DNA from: Hermatobates lingyangjiaoensis
Taxonomy: Eukaryota > Arthropoda > Insecta > Hemiptera > Hermatobatidae
Assembly (NCBI GenBank): GCA_026182355.1
Contig: JAPFBL010000531.1
Location: forward strand, 1-64,000
Direction: 5' to 3'
Length of the DNA stretch: 64,000 nucleotides
Position 1 is the stretch's first letter. Every line of letters starts with the position of its first letter. Shown one piece after another: positions 33,801-44,399 of the stretch. The notes beneath the pieces are model-generated. The model made no database searches. It was not told where the DNA came from and was given only the letters and a program-made list of their open reading frames with translations. The position numbers were made by a program, and so were the translations under genes.

Positions 33801-33809
33801 AAGTGCTAT

Positions 33810-34060
33810 AAAACGTCAAGAAGCGTAGATCACTCGGTTTTCATCGTCAGGTTATATCTTCTTAGTATGGTGATATTGAGTATTCAAGAAGTTATATGAC
33901 ACTCCTATAGCTATAAACTATTTACTCCCAATAGATATACAGGCATAGGGCATTAGTGTTCCATCAACCCTTTAATACTAAACATCACCTTACTGGTTCA
34001 GATGTTACCTGACGATGAAGACTAAGTGTTCAAAACTTGACGGCGTTGGACAAAATATTT
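33810..34060. repeat. Old inverted pair of HHR-like repeats
   Basis: Minus-strand CTGACGATGAA at about 33838-33853 and plus-strand CTGACGATGAA at 34009-34019 head two diverged copies facing each other. Upstream blocks also match ('AATACT.AATATCACC.TACT'). The plus copy continues with AAAAC instead of GAAAC and is inactive. Confidence 0.55.
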
Positions 34061-34304
34061 TGTGTCTTCCAATTATTCCAATCATGAGTAAATTCTTGCA
34101 TTACTCATCACTTTTAAGAACGTTTTTTTTATGAAGAAGTGTGTATTATACATTTCACACTGATGAATATATAAACCATTTGTTCATCACAACAGTAATA
34201 GCAACTTTGGATAACTCAATTTTAAATTCGGAAGTATGATTTCAGGTTCTAACAAAGAATGTTGTAGAGTCCAATATTATTTTTATGATTCCTTAGCCAG
34301 TATA

Positions 34305-35836
34305 TCTGCCGCCTGGCTATGTCAGGCGCCTGGCTAGTATACCAGTATACCTGCCGCCTGGCTATGTCAGGCGCCTGGCTAGTATACCAGTATACCTGCC
34401 GCCTGGCTAGTATACCAGTATACCTGCCGCCTGGCTATGTCAGGCACCTGGCTAGTATACCAGTATACCTGCCGCCTGGCTAGTATACCAGTATACCTGC
34501 CGCCTGGCTATGTCAGGCGCCTGGCTAGTATACCAGTATACCTGCCACCTGGCTATGTCAGGCGCCTGGCTAGTATACCAGTATACTTGCCGCCTGGCTA
34601 GTATACCAGTATACCTGCCGCCTGGCTATGTCAGGCGCCTGGCTAGTATACCAGTATACCTGCCGCCTGACTAGTATACCAGTATACCTGCCGCCTGGCT
34701 AGTATACCAGTATACCTGCCGCCTGGCTACTATACCAGTATACCTGCTACCTGGCTATGTCAGGCGCCTGGCTAGTATACCAGTATACCTGCCGCCTGGC
34801 TAGTATACCAGTATACCTGCCGCCTGGCTAGTATACCAGTATACCTGCCGCCTGGCTATGTCAGGCGCCTGGCTAGTATACCAGTATACTTGCCGCCTGG
34901 CTAGTAACCAGTATACCTGCCGCCTGGCTATGTCAGGCGCCTGGCTAGTATACCAGTATACCTGCCGCCTGATTAGTATACCAGTATACCTGCCGCCTGG
35001 CTAGTATACCAGTATACCTGCCGCCTGGCTACTATACCAGTATACCTGCCACCTGGCTATGTCAGGCGCCTGGCTAGTATACCAGTATACCTGCCGCCTG
35101 GCTAGTATACCAGTATACCTGCCGCCTGGCTATGTCAGGCGCCTGGCTAGTATACCAGTATACCTGCCGCCTGGCTAGTATACCAGTATACCTGCCACCT
35201 GGCTAGTATATCAGTATACCTGCCGCCTGGCTAGTATACCAGTATACCTGCCGCCTGGCTAGTATACCAGTATACCTGCCGCCTGGCTACTATACCAGTA
35301 TACCTGCTACCTGGCTATGTCAGGCGCCTGGCTAGTATACCAGTATACCTGCCGCCTGGCTAGTATACCAGTATACCTGCCGCCTGGCTAGTATACCAGT
35401 ATACCTGCCGCCTGGCTATGTCAGGCGCCTGGCTAGTATACCAGTATACTTGCCGCCTGGCTAGTAACCAGTATACCTGCCGCCTGGCTATGTCAGGCGC
35501 CTGGCTAGTATACCAGTCAGTATACCTGCCGCCTGACTAGTATACCAGTATACCTGCCGCCTGGCTAGTATACCAGTATACCTGCCGCCTGGCTACTATA
35601 CCAGTATACCTGCCACCTGGCTATGTCAGGCGCCTGGCTAGTATACCAGTATACCTGCCGCCTGGCTAGTATACCAGTATACCTGCCGCCTGGCTATGTC
35701 AGGCGCCTGGCTAGTATACCAGTATACCTGCCGCCTGGCTAGTATACCAGTATACCTGCCACCTGGCTAGTATATCAGTATACCTGCCGCCTGGCTAGTA
35801 TACCAGTATACCTGCCGCCTGGCTAGTATACCAGTA
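34305..35836 (+). repeat. 28/17-bp satellite with 560-bp higher-order period (left part)
   Basis: Two building blocks alternate: a 28-bp unit (CTGGCTAGTATACCAGTATA plus CCTGCCGC) and a 17-bp unit (CTGGCTATGTCAGGCGC). Rare variants recur 560-564 bp apart: CTAC for CTAG at 34727 and 35287 and again at 35029 and 35593; GTAACC at 34904 and 35464; TATATCAG at 35211 and 35775. The array is GC-rich compared with its surroundings. It is interrupted by a mariner and resumes at 36753. Confidence 0.95.
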
Positions 35837-35838
35837 TA

Positions 35839-36752
35839 CGAGGTGGGTAAATAAAGTAGTGAGACTGGCAACGTCGCTTTCGATCTGGCAACGCTGGAGA
35901 CGCGTGGCCTTGAGTAGCGTCAGGTGCACGTGTGATGCGCCTCCAGTATGAATCTGAACTCGCCACAGTCATTTGTTTGTCCGTAGCGTTGGTTTTCGTG
36001 AAATGGTTTTTTCTTGAGCGTTTTAAAAATGAGTGACCTCAAAGTTGAGCAGCGGTGTGCAATCAAATTTTGCTTCAGACTTGGACATAATGCAACCGAA
36101 ACTTTTGAAAAACTTCAGGAGGCCTATGGAGAACGTGTTTTATCAAGGGCACAGATTTTTCGGTGGTTTAAGGAATTTTCAGAAGGAAGAGAGTCGATTG
36201 AAGATGAACCACGAAGCGGAAGGCCTTCAAGTGCAAACACCGATGAAAATGTCAACAGAGTACGGAACCTTGTGCGTTCAGATCGACGCTTGACAGTCAG
36301 AATGATCGGGGAACAGTTGAATTTGAATCACACCTCCGTTCATCAAAGACAAACATCAAAGACAAGTGGGTGTTGCATCACGACAACGCGTCCTGTCACA
36401 CTGCCATCTCAATAAACGAGTTTTTGGCCAGTAAAAACATTCCTGTTGCTCCTCAGCCTCCTTATTCACCAGACTTCAGTCCTTGTGACTTTTTCCTCTT
36501 CCCTAGATTGAAAAATCACCTCAAGGGAACTCATTTCGGGACACTACAAAACATACAAACTGCTGTAACCGACCAGCTGAAGGCCATTCCAGGATCCGAG
36601 TTCCAGCAATGCTACAATGATTGGAAGGACCGTCTCCAGCGCTGTGTGGCTTCCGAAGGGAACTATTTTGAAGGTGACAATATCACATTGTAATTATATT
36701 TGAATAGAAAATTTAAAAAAAATCAGTCTCACTACTTTATTTACACACCTCG
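35839..36752 (+). mobile_element. Mariner-family transposon, internally deleted
   Basis: The element is 914 bp, against about 1.3 kb for a full mariner. It has 29-bp terminal inverted repeats (35839-35867 and 36724-36752, one mismatch, starting CGAGGTG) and a TA target duplication (35837-35838 and 36753-36754). Removing it and one TA restores a perfect satellite unit, so the insertion is younger than that part of the array. Confidence 0.95.
36029..36693 (+). pseudogene. Mariner transposase, central part deleted
   Basis: The N-terminal part (36029 to about 36340) has the paired helix-turn-helix DNA-binding region: the usual LR..I.F.F.LG..A.ET motif, AQIFRWFKEF, DEPRSGRP and LNLNHTSVH. The C-terminal part (36360-36693, another phase) has HHDNASCHTA and PYSPDFSPCDFFLFP; the two aspartates (HHD and PCD) are separated by 34 residues, as in DD34D mariners. 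The first catalytic aspartate region (TGDE) and about 130 residues are missing. The junction lies in CATCAAAGACAA, which occurs twice in tandem, so deletion by short homology is likely. The protein cannot be active. The start is the ATG of MSDLKVEQR. Confidence 0.9.
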
Positions 36753-37046
36753 TACCTGCCGCCTGGCTATGTCAGGCGCTCGGCTAGTATACCAGTATAC
36801 TTGCCGCCTGGCTAGTATACCAGTATACCTGCCGCCTGGCTATGTCAGGCACCTGGCTAGTATACCAGTATACCTGCCGCCTGACTAGTATACCAGTATA
36901 CCTGCCGCCTGGCTAGTATACCAGTATACCTGCCGCCTGGCTACTATACCAGTATACCTGCCACCTGGCTATGTCAGGCGCCTGGCTAGTATACCAGTAT
37001 ACCTGCCGCCTGGCTAGTATACCAGTATACCTGCCGCCTGGCTAGT
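36753..37046 (+). repeat. 28/17-bp satellite (right part)
   Basis: Continuation of the array after the mariner, with the same 28- and 17-bp units. It ends abruptly at CTGGCTAG (37046). Confidence 0.95.
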
Positions 37047-38180
37047 CATTCATTCAAAGTTATCAATATTTTTACACAATTCTGAGAGTTATACGAGTAG
37101 TTTAGTAATTTTAATCAATTAGACTTCAAAAACCACCTTTTTTTCTCCTTGAGAAAGGTATAAGGACCACCGTTTGAACTGCATTTATGTCCACTGATTT
37201 CTTCTGTAGTCATCTATCAAAATTCGTATAGAAAACATCATAAGTTGAAACATAACTGACATTAATCTTCGCATTTACATAACTGAAACTATGTTTACAT
37301 TTAAAATTTTATCTTTAGTATTTAAAAATTGTCTCTTTTTATGATTGCAAACTTTTTCAACTTCTAACGATAAACTTCTAAACTAGTGCCATTCAAATAA
37401 TTTAAATATTATTTCTTTAAATGTTCGATAATATACTTTTCCCGTTTAAAAATCCCAATAGTATATAAATTAGCCATACATAATGTAACTTTATAAATAA
37501 AATGTAACCTCTTATCTGAGTAGACTTTTGTGAAATATTTAAGATTGAGTTTTGACTCAAAATTAAGTTTTAAGAATTAACAATTAATCTTATTCTTAAA
37601 TTATCAAAAAACCATTACAACAGCTTGAAAATGCCCGGTTTCATTATTAGAAAGTCATATGGCTTCAAAAACCACAATGCTTCGTTAGTTCTTCCAATCT
37701 TGTAATATATTTATTACAATCATTATCAAAATTTTCTTCAATTCGTCTATTTCAAATTCCTCAAGGACCTTTCCCAGATGTTGAGTAATCCTACACATTC
37801 ATATTACTGTTCTCTCCTTTGGAATTGATATACAATTAACGATATCTTTTCTGTTAAAACGTATTATCATATCATATTCACATAAAACTTAATAAATTAT
37901 GTGATGCTCTTATCTCATTTCCAAACTATATTTCCACACCCCATCATACATTTTAAAAATGTCCAAATTATTCTATATTGCATGTCACAAAGTTTAATAC
38001 TTAATATATTCTTATTATATATTATATTCTTTTGTTTTATAGTTAGAGGATTAACGTAAAAACATTTTTGGAATATATAAAATGTACCATAAAGCTTAAT
38101 TTTGTCCATGCAATTTCAAGAGAAATGCATTCAGTTCATCTTTCAAAGGTTAGTTTTTTTGTTTATAATGTTATTATGAT
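37047..38180. other. AT-rich DNA, no gene seen
   Basis: No recognisable gene or repeat. Confidence 0.5.
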
Positions 38181-38447
38181 CTCATTGTAGGGTAAAAATC
38201 TAATGAAATGGTCTCCACATATAAAACTTTTAATGATATAAACAACGCGTTTCGAACACGTAGTGTTCTTCTTCAGGCATTAACTAATGGTGAGGGCCTC
38301 TGAATAAGACTTATTCAGTCTTATTCAGAGGCCCTCACCATTAGTTAATGCCTGAAGAAGAACACTACGTGTTCGAAACGCGTTGTTTATATCATTAAAA
38401 GTTTTATATGTGGAGACCATTTCATTAGATTTTTACCCTACAATGAG
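38181..38447. repeat. Perfect 130-bp fold-back palindrome with two HHRs
   Basis: Arms 38181-38310 and 38318-38447 appear identical, with a 7-bp spacer. Each carries the HHR-like block (minus 38244-38276, plus 38352-38384): CTGAAGA, A, GAACAC TAC GTGTTC, GAAA, ACGCGT, T. The outer ends (ACCCTACAATGAG) equal the end of the related 27.2-kb copy. Lack of divergence between arms suggests recent formation. Confidence 0.9.
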
Positions 38448-38689
38448 TAAATACCACATAATAACAGATTGCACTACATTAGAATTATTATGATCTGTCG
38501 CATGGTGTGATCATGCATAAATTTTTCTTCAAATATTAGCTTTTTAATCAATTGAAAAATTTTGAAATTTTTTTTCAGTTATCATGGCCGTTAATTTCAT
38601 GATACATGATTCCATAAGGCATTTGCCCATAAAAAATGAGGCACATCTTACAAGATTTTTGTATGAATATGAATTTGATCCAGTCAAAA

Positions 38690-38900
38690 TATTTATATGT
38701 TGTTGATACACAAAATATTTGTGTATCTACAACTCTTTATACACACTCTGTACCTCCTACAAACAAAATCACACACACCACACGAATATCCATAAAAAGA
38801 AATATCAAAAATTACTTTGGGGGCCTCAAAACGTATAAAGATTTACAATCATTATATATTTCAATATATCAAAATCAAATTTCTTCTTGATGACTATACT
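38690..38900 (-). repeat. R1 repeat fragment
   Basis: The minus strand shows the R1 segments with GGCCCCCAAAG and the GT-rich block, as at 28.4 kb, diverged and truncated. Confidence 0.45.
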
Positions 38901-38904
38901 TAGT

Positions 38905-39670
38905 AAAACAAAAATATGATAAGTCTAATGAGGTATCAATTAGGCCGAATAAATATTTTCAATACTCAAAATTTTTTGATTCTTTAAAATCTAAACAAGA
39001 CAAATAAAATTCACTTAAATATTCGAAATTCTTTGCTAGATTTCTGTGGCATAGCTAATTGACCTTACTGCCAAAAAGATATCATGATTGAACAATTTTT
39101 TGATACTTCATTATGTATTTGAACTTAAGTCAAGTCATTGTTTCATGATAATGTATAACTAAAATTCTTATCAATACAACTTTAAAGGTAGAATAGAAAA
39201 AAAACTGATAACCTCTTTGGCAGAACGGCGTAAGATAAACTTAAAGCTGCTGAATGTCACACAAGCTCTTGGGAAATTATTTGGAATCCTCTGAGATTAT
39301 AAGTTTGAGCTTCTTAAAGTGTAACCTTACATAAAGGTAAACGCCTGCAAAGGGTGAGTGGTGAGGTGGCTTGTACTTGAATCTTCTTCAAAAACAAACA
39401 GGGATTTACGTATTTAGTATAATATATCAAAAAAAATTTGACGATGTAAATTTATAATATTAATAATTCAAATATCATTTAGTAGTAAAATAATACTTAA
39501 ATTTCAATTAAATTATTAATGATTGAGCCCTTTATCAATAACATGAAGAATTTTTTGTAAACGAAAAAAATTAAGATAATTGATGTCTCATTCTTTCTCT
39601 TACTGCCTTTCTCTTTTCTCTTTACCGTATCTCTCTCCTTATGTCTCAATTATTAGAAAAAAAATGAAAC
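38905..39670. other. AT-rich DNA, no gene seen
   Basis: No recognisable gene. The last 100 bp are pyrimidine-rich and lead into the 112-bp array. Confidence 0.5.
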
Positions 39671-39676
39671 ATCTTC

Positions 39677-40235
39677 ATTTTTTTCACCTTATCATGTTTG
39701 CTCTCTCACTTCTCTCTCCTATTTGGATCCTATATCTCTTTTTCTCCCCTCCCCCCTCGCACTCTTTCTCTTAGTTTTTCACTTTGTTTTTTTTTTCACT
39801 TTATCATGTTTGCTCTCTCACTTCTCTCTCCTATTTGGATCCTATATCTCTTTTTCTCCCCTCCCCCCTCGCACTCTTTCTCTTAGTTTTTCACTTTGTT
39901 TTTTTTTTCACCTTATCATGTTTGCTCTTTCACTTGTCTCTCCTATTTGGATCCTATATCTCTTTTTCTCCCCTCCCCCCTTGCACTCTTTCTCTTAGTT
40001 TTTCACTTTGTTTTTTTTTTCACCTTATCATGTTTGCTCTCTCACTTCTCTCTCCTATTTGGATCCTATATCTCTTTTTCTCCCCTCCCCCCTCGCACTC
40101 TTTCTCTTAGTTTTTCACTTTGTTTTTTTTTTCACCTTATCATGTTTGCTCTCTCACTTCTCTCTCCTATTTGGATCCTATATCTCTTTTTCTCCCCTCT
40201 CCCCTCGCACTCTTTCTCTTAGTTTTTCACTCACA
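39677..40235 (+). repeat. 112-bp tandem repeat, about five copies
   Basis: Units of 112 bp repeat from 39677; each has TTATCATGTTTGCTCT, CTATTTGGATCC and a TCTCCCCTCCCCCCT pyrimidine run. Identity between units is very high. Because 112 is not a multiple of three, the repeated open frames shift phase from unit to unit and are not genes. Confidence 0.95.
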
Positions 40236-40239
40236 CTTT

Positions 40240-40735
40240 TACTTAATATCTTTCATACCGTAATACTGTCAATTGATTACTTTATTGTAAACAAATTATA
40301 GACATCATTAAAAGTAATCAATATTCACAATTTGACGGATTTACATATTTTTCAGTTCCTCCAATTCCTTTTTTTGATGTTTTTATCCATAATGTCTGTG
40401 TATGTAGTAGATAGGTATGTATCAATTGAATAGTTTACCGGCATGCTACAAGCAATACTTCATATTTCACACAAAAATAAATCCTAAAAACACAATTTTT
40501 GCTACCTATTGATTCAAGGCAATATTGCATGATATAAAACTCCCTTTTTAGCCAAAATACATTTTCAGATAACATTTATTCGCCACAAAATTGTAACTCA
40601 GGAGTGTTGAAACTTACGGTTTACTATGAAACTAACAATAACATTAAACAAAAAATGAAATTTTTATTTCTCTAGTAACCAGAAGGTTAGTTTTGCAAAA
40701 AAAATTACAATTTTTTTACTTTATTTTAAAAGTTT
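40240..40735. other. AT-rich DNA, no gene seen
   Basis: No recognisable gene; a few short blocks around 40370-40560 loosely recall R1. Confidence 0.4.
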
Positions 40736-40739
40736 GTGG

Positions 40740-42600
40740 ACATGATTCTAGTAAACTTGAGTGTAGGATACACCAGATTTATACATAAATATAAGCGTAC
40801 TGATCGGGAAAAAATTCTATCCCAACATTGAAGGAAATTACATGCTTTAAGATCCCAGAAGTCGTTTTATAAAGTTTTTTGATGATGTCTGTGTATCTGT
40901 GGGTAGGTGGGTGAGTATGTATCAAAAGTTTACGGCCACACTACAGTCCAGATTGATGGATCAAGTTGATATTTTACATAATAATTGACCTCATAGTGTA
41001 GATGATATCTATTGTTTGGGAGAAATAATGCATGACGAGAAAGTCACTTTTTTTGCCAAAAACCTGTTTTTAGACTATATTTTTTTTTTCTTCTAAACAA
41101 CTAATTCTAGAGTCATGAAATTTTTGGATTATTTTTAAAGTTACAAAAGGAATAAAAGAAAAGTACCCTCCGATTTTTCAACAACAGGATGTATTTTTTT
41201 GTTGAATAAAATGTAAAAATTTTGAATTAGAATTCAATTTGACAAGTCGTGAGAGCAATGCAAGGTATATCCTTTAAGGATCAACCTGAAAGTGGAGCTA
41301 GATCTAGAACTTGATGTGAAGCATGAGTTCAGATGATTTCGTTTTTCTGTTTTTAGAAAATTTTTTTTTTTGATGCTAGACAGCTAATAAAAAAGTTATA
41401 AAATTTTACCGAGAAATTGAACAAAAAAATTAACAATTCACAAAATAAATGCATGAAATTTCAATTCTGGGAAAGAGCAATAAAGTTATAAAAACTAAAT
41501 ATTTATCTTGGACTAACGGTTTACTAGCTATATTTTTCGTATATGTTTACATTTATTTACATTGTTTATATTGACTTAAAATTATTTCGAGTGAATCCAC
41601 TAAAATAAAACTCATTTTTTTAGAGTTTTGATGAAAAATTTTAAATAATTTAAGAACTAAATATGAGATGTAAAAGAATAAAATTTTTTACATGTACAAA
41701 ATCAACGTCAATCAAACATATAATTTCCGATGCTTTCCTTGGTATGATAGATTTGTCTTATAAAATTCTCTAATCAATCTGTTTGTTAAACAATTGAACA
41801 AAAACTTAATATCAGATGCAAATTTATTTGTGTTTGTGAATCATAATAAGATTCGGTAATATTCAAGTGTGAATAATAGAATCTTTTCCATTATGTTGTT
41901 GACAAATTCCAGTTTTTAAATTATTCTAATCTAATTGTTCATATCTAATATTTATAAGAATTTCAATCTTCTAGCTGGAAAAGCTATGAAATACATTGAA
42001 TAACTTTGACTTGATTTGTGTATGTAAAACTGGTTAATTACTAATATATGTTTTTTTCAATGTACATTCACAGTAACCTTATACCAGAGTACAGAACGGA
42101 GGAAAATGATAACACTCAAACAGAGTAAATTTGATTTTTGGCAAATAGAAAAAGAAAAGTAATTTTTAAAAAAGCACTACTATGCCATACAATTTCTAGA
42201 ATAATAATCTTATAAAAGACCAAAAATGTAAAAGCATAATTAAAAATTGAAAATATTCATTGATAAATAATAAATGATATTATTCTACATCTCAAATTAA
42301 AAATTATCCTAAAACGACATTTTGTTTACATGTTTTTGACTATTTTCAAAAGAAATAGGATTATTTCATGTTTTAAATGGGAAACTTTCTCTTAAATCTT
42401 CAGTGTAGAAGGAGGTCAGATAAACCATGTAAGAGATACACTGGCTATTGGAATAAAAGCCATGTTCTCCTGTAAGATTGTTTCGTAACACAAAATCTAC
42501 ACTTATGCTTTTCAAAAATATAATTATTGCTGTAGTTATACTTATGATATTATATGCATCACTGGTGTGATATAGAAAAAAAAGCATATATATTGATATA
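40740..42600 (+). repeat. R1 dispersed repeat, long copy B
   Basis: Diverged direct copy of 28330-30345 with the same order of landmarks: GT-rich block at about 40893, GATGGATCAAGTTGATATTT at 40954, AAAGTCACTTTTTTTGCCAA at 41039, and AGAAGGAGGT near 42408. No conserved coding frame. Confidence 0.7.
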
Positions 42601-42632
42601 CATCATGATTTGTTTTCTTGACCCAATATTTA

Positions 42633-43130
42633 TATGATGTAATTTTTTTGAGGTTTGAGGTCCAATGATTTTAAACTAGTCCTTTTACCGACGTTTCGAC
42701 ATATATTTATGTCATCTTCAGGGCTACAACATGATTGTTTTACAATTAGCACTACTATTTGGTAATTTATTACATTTTAATATGTACAGTAACAAAGAGG
42801 AATTTATTGATTAATCAGTTATTACGACTATGGATTATTTTGTTATACATTTATATAAGGATATTGTTATAATTCTAAAGCAATAGAATAATTATAACAA
42901 TATCCTTATGTCAATGTATAACAAAATAATCCATAGTCGTAATAACTGATTTATCAATAAATTCCTCTTTGTTACTGTACATATTAAAATGTAATAAATT
43001 ACCCAATAGTAGTGCTAATTGTAAAACAATCATGTTGTAGCCCTGAAGATGACATAAATATATGTCGAAACGTCGGCAAAGGACTAGTTTAAAATCATTG
43101 GACCTCAAACCTCAAAAAAATTACATCATA
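42633..43130. repeat. Family G fold-back palindrome, ~243-bp arms, two HHRs
   Basis: Arms 42633-42875 and 42886-43130 with a ~10-bp spacer. The HHR-like block is at 43043-43076 (plus) and 42689-42722 (minus): CTGAAGA, T, a six-pair stem II GACATA/TATGTC, GAAA, ACGT, C. The family is the same HHR type as at 5986-6018 on the left end of the giant palindrome. Confidence 0.9.
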
Positions 43131-43449
43131 TATTGATATATGTAATGGATCAATCACTATCTGCACTACCTCTAGGAATAAAACAGTCTCATTTAAACAT
43201 TATATTATTCCTAAATGGAACATTATATGTTTATACCCAAGGCGAATGATATTATGTTTGCATTTAGTGAAGTTGAGTGAAACCAACTCCAAACGATTTC
43301 ATGAATTATAAAATTCATAATTTACTAAAACCTGTTTTCATTTATTCCCATATTTATAACTACTTTTTTCAGTTTTACAGCTAAAATTATAAAAATGTTG
43401 GCTACTTCATATTTTGATTGGAAAGGGGAAGAAACACTAAGTTACCACT

Positions 43450-43570
43450 AACAACAAAAAGTTTATCCAAAGTTAGTTCGTTTGAACACTTAGTGCTTGT
43501 TGTCATCTGACATGTTAATTAATGTCATCTGACATGTTAATTAATGTCATCTGACATTAAGGTAATATTG
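43450..43570. repeat. Degenerate HHR-like repeat with a 22-bp triplication
   Basis: GTCATCTGACATGTTAATTA is repeated three times at about 43500-43565. The minus strand reads (A)GATGACAAC...CACTAAGTGTTCAAACGAAC, a damaged HHR-like block. A related piece recurs at 44330-44395. Confidence 0.5.
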
Positions 43571-43825
43571 ACTATTTAAGGCATAAAAGAATATTTACTT
43601 CTTGTGTGTCGAGAGTTAATGTTTCTTTATCTTTCTAATCTCGAGTAAGTACCTAACAATAACTGATGGGATAGTTGGTGAGTTAATAGAATTAATTTTT
43701 TTTTCATTATTACTGCTTTAATTAATAATGTAAATGAAGTAAATTAATATAATTAATAAAAGAAATTACACAACTAATTACATGACTTAGAATGAAATGT
43801 AGTTCATAAAATAATTAATTATGCA

Positions 43826-43850
43826 AATCTATATACTATAAAACTCTGAA
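43826..43850 (+). other. Possible Helitron 5' end
   Basis: TCTATATACTATAAAACTCT resembles the TC-starting 5' ends of animal Helitrons and is preceded by A, as Helitron target sites require. No matching 3' end nearby was identified with certainty. Confidence 0.3.
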
Positions 43851-43910
43851 AGCCGATCTTGTTTGCTTTCTTACCACCATGAGTAAATAATAAAATATAC
43901 CATAATTTTG

Positions 43911-43975
43911 TAGGAATCGAACCCACGGACCTTTACGTTGTAAGTATAGACCATTACTCTCTGCACCAAGGGAAC
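43911..43975 (-). pseudogene. tRNA-Val-like sequence (SINE head or tRNA pseudogene)
   Basis: On the minus strand the sequence has a perfect B box (GGTTCGATTCC), an A-box-like TGGTGCAGAGAGTAATGG, and an anticodon arm with AAC in the loop (CTTACAACGTAAAG), as in tRNA-Val. The acceptor ends do not pair, so it is not an intact tRNA. Confidence 0.45.
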
Positions 43976-44214
43976 TTTTTTTACTATTCTATTTTAAAAC
44001 CTGGCCTAAATAACGTGTTGTATACTTATGTAACTCTATTGATCTTTATTGCTTGTTCCTTGTTTGTTTGCACACAGACGACACTTGGAACCCCTGTTCA
44101 TTCCAGTTAATTATTTCAATAAATATCAAAGAAAAGGGTATTAAATTTAATTAATACCCTTTAAAAATTAAAAATGGAAAATATTCTTTATCACAAATTA
44201 TTATCCTAAAATTT

Positions 44215-44320
44215 TTTTTAATGAAATACATTGAATATCTTTGACTTGATTTGTGTATGTAAAACTGGTTAATTACTAATATATTTTTTTTCAATGTACA
44301 TTCACAGTAACCTTGGCACT
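44215..44320 (+). repeat. R1 repeat fragment
   Basis: About 100 bp nearly identical to 41985-42085 (TTGACTTGATTTGTGTATGT and following). It looks like a local duplication of part of R1 copy B. Confidence 0.7.
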
Positions 44321-44399
44321 AAGAACAAAAAGTTTATCCAAAGTTATCCAAAGTTAGTTCGTTTGAACACTTCTGTTCAAACGAACAAACAACATATTT

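Noticed and set aside
36700..36888. 62-residue frame overlapping the mariner right end
   Set aside because: It runs from the transposon tail into satellite DNA and has no protein character.
34305..37046. Possible CRISPR array (short units separated by short blocks)
   Set aside because: The 'spacers' are the same few sequences repeated; it is a eukaryotic satellite with a mariner insertion.
39580..40301. Overlapping Phe/Leu/Ser-rich frames with membrane-like segments
   Set aside because: They come from the 112-bp pyrimidine-rich repeat in shifting phases.
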